Shown piece by piece: positions 63,672 to 64,000 of a stretch of 64,000 bases of DNA. The stretch comes from Bradyrhizobium sediminis. GTDB lineage: Bacteria; Pseudomonadota; Alphaproteobacteria; Rhizobiales; Xanthobacteraceae. The notes under the pieces were generated by a model that had not been told where the DNA came from, made no database searches, and saw only the letters and a program-made list of their open reading frames with translations. Made by a program: the position numbers and the translations under genes. Each line of letters starts with the position of its first letter. The stretch's first letter is position 1. The stretch covers positions 2,478,001 to 2,542,000 of the forward strand of contig NZ_CP076135.1 in NCBI RefSeq assembly GCF_018736105.1, given 5' to 3'.

Positions 63672-63978
63672 GGTCGTCTCCTCAGGGTTCGGCGCTGTCA
63701 GCGCGCGGTGGAGTTGCTGCCCCGTAACGCCCCCGCATTCGCAAAGGCGCCCGGTCGATCGAAGCCTACCCCTGGGAACGTGAACGAAACCGGGACGCCG
63801 GTGTCAGAGAGGGTTCATATTCGTGAAATTGCTGTCATTTCGGCGCCGCCGGATCGCAGGGCGCGGCCCCGCGACATATCGCCTGATCGCTTGCCGTTCC
63901 CGGACGGCCGCTTGCCGTTCCCGGATGGCGCCGATATAAGCGCCGCAACTCCCTCCACCGCTATTCAAGGACGAGATC
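63672..63978. other. Upstream region of ndk
   Basis: 307 bases between the Gly-rich gene and ndk, divergent, so two promoters are expected. A 21-base tandem duplication lies at 63889-63930. No other gene is visible. Confidence 0.4.
63889..63930 (+). repeat. Tandem duplication of a 21-base unit before ndk
   Basis: GCTTGCCGTTCCCGGACGGC plus one base (63889-63909) is followed directly by a copy with two changes (63910-63930). It ends 48 bases before the ndk ATG. It may alter the leader of ndk. Confidence 0.7.
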
Positions 63979-64000
63979 ATGGCGATTGAACGCACCTTTT
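63979..64000 (+). CDS. ndk: Nucleoside diphosphate kinase, first seven codons only
   Basis: The ATG at 63979, with AAGGACG before it, opens MAIERTF and runs off the right edge. This is the usual N-terminus of alphaproteobacterial Ndk. The enzyme balances nucleoside triphosphate pools. Only the start is visible, so the call rests on seven residues and the ribosome site. Confidence 0.55.

Noticed and set aside
1..64000. CRISPR arrays, rRNA, tRNA, insertion sequences, integrases and origins
   Set aside because: I scanned for regular spaced repeats, tRNA T-loop patterns, transposase and integrase motifs and DnaA-box clusters and saw none; a tool search could still find a weak case.

Overview
This window looks like chromosomal DNA of a Bradyrhizobium-type alphaproteobacterium (Rhizobiales). 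The evidence is the high GC content, the gene order rpsF-rpsR-DUF2232-rplI ... dnaB-alr ... radA-cvpA-purF, the lptF-lptG-lptD-surA-pdxA-rsmA block, a Bradyrhizobium-style pair of inverted REP palindromes at 23.1-23.2 kb, a GTTC-N7-GTTC LexA box of alphaproteobacterial type, and many small secreted proteins of the kind common in this family. The assignment rests on recognised families and motifs; no database search was run.

Layout. 1-7.3 kb: an exported protein cut by the left edge, then part of a Tad/Flp pilus locus (Flp pilin, hairpin, cpaB, cpaC, cpaD, cpaE), a convergent TadD-like TPR lipoprotein and a PilZ protein. The prepilin peptidase (cpaA), the ATPase (cpaF) and the platform genes (tadB, tadC) are not here. 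7.7-10.4 kb: a YfgM-like TPR protein, a proline-rich lipoprotein and the ribosome-assembly GTPase gene der. 10.5-20.9 kb is accessory: an outer-membrane barrel protein, a fragment resembling the NKWD motif of der, a large AT-rich inverted repeat, a LuxR-type regulator, a DUF6894 protein, an autotransporter adhesin whose reading frame opens in a hexanucleotide ATGGGA repeat, an MFS exporter preceded by a 14-bp perfect inverted repeat, a large secreted TPR protein and a small unknown secreted protein.

20.9-27.1 kb: a branched-chain-type amino-acid binding protein, an SDR oxidoreductase, a REP pair, purF, cvpA and radA with a LexA box in its likely promoter. 27.2-30.2 kb is an insertion-like segment between radA and a CNNM/CorC-type gene: a hicAB toxin-antitoxin pair with its own palindromic operator and terminator, a second diverged copy of the 3' end of the CNNM gene, and a membrane-anchored orphan gene with AT-rich codon use. 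30.2-43.5 kb returns to core genes: CNNM/CorC protein, alr, dnaB, cfa, a CxxCH protein with a Lys/Ala/Pro tail, a TetR-thioesterase pair, then rplI, DUF2232, rpsR and rpsF facing fabD and fabG.

43.7-64 kb: acpP, fabF, mltG, a YicC-family gene and gmk (fatty-acid synthesis, cell-wall and nucleotide functions on one strand), a Bradyrhizobium-type secreted protein, a zinc alcohol dehydrogenase, then rsmA-pdxA-surA-lptD-lptG-lptF on the minus strand (outer-membrane biogenesis with translational overlaps), pepA and holC, a lipoprotein, an ABC-F ATPase, a small Gly/Trp-rich secreted protein and the first codons of ndk at the right edge. The most unusual part is the 27.1-30.2 kb segment, followed by the regulatory inverted repeats at 11.57, 16.68 and 27.27 kb.
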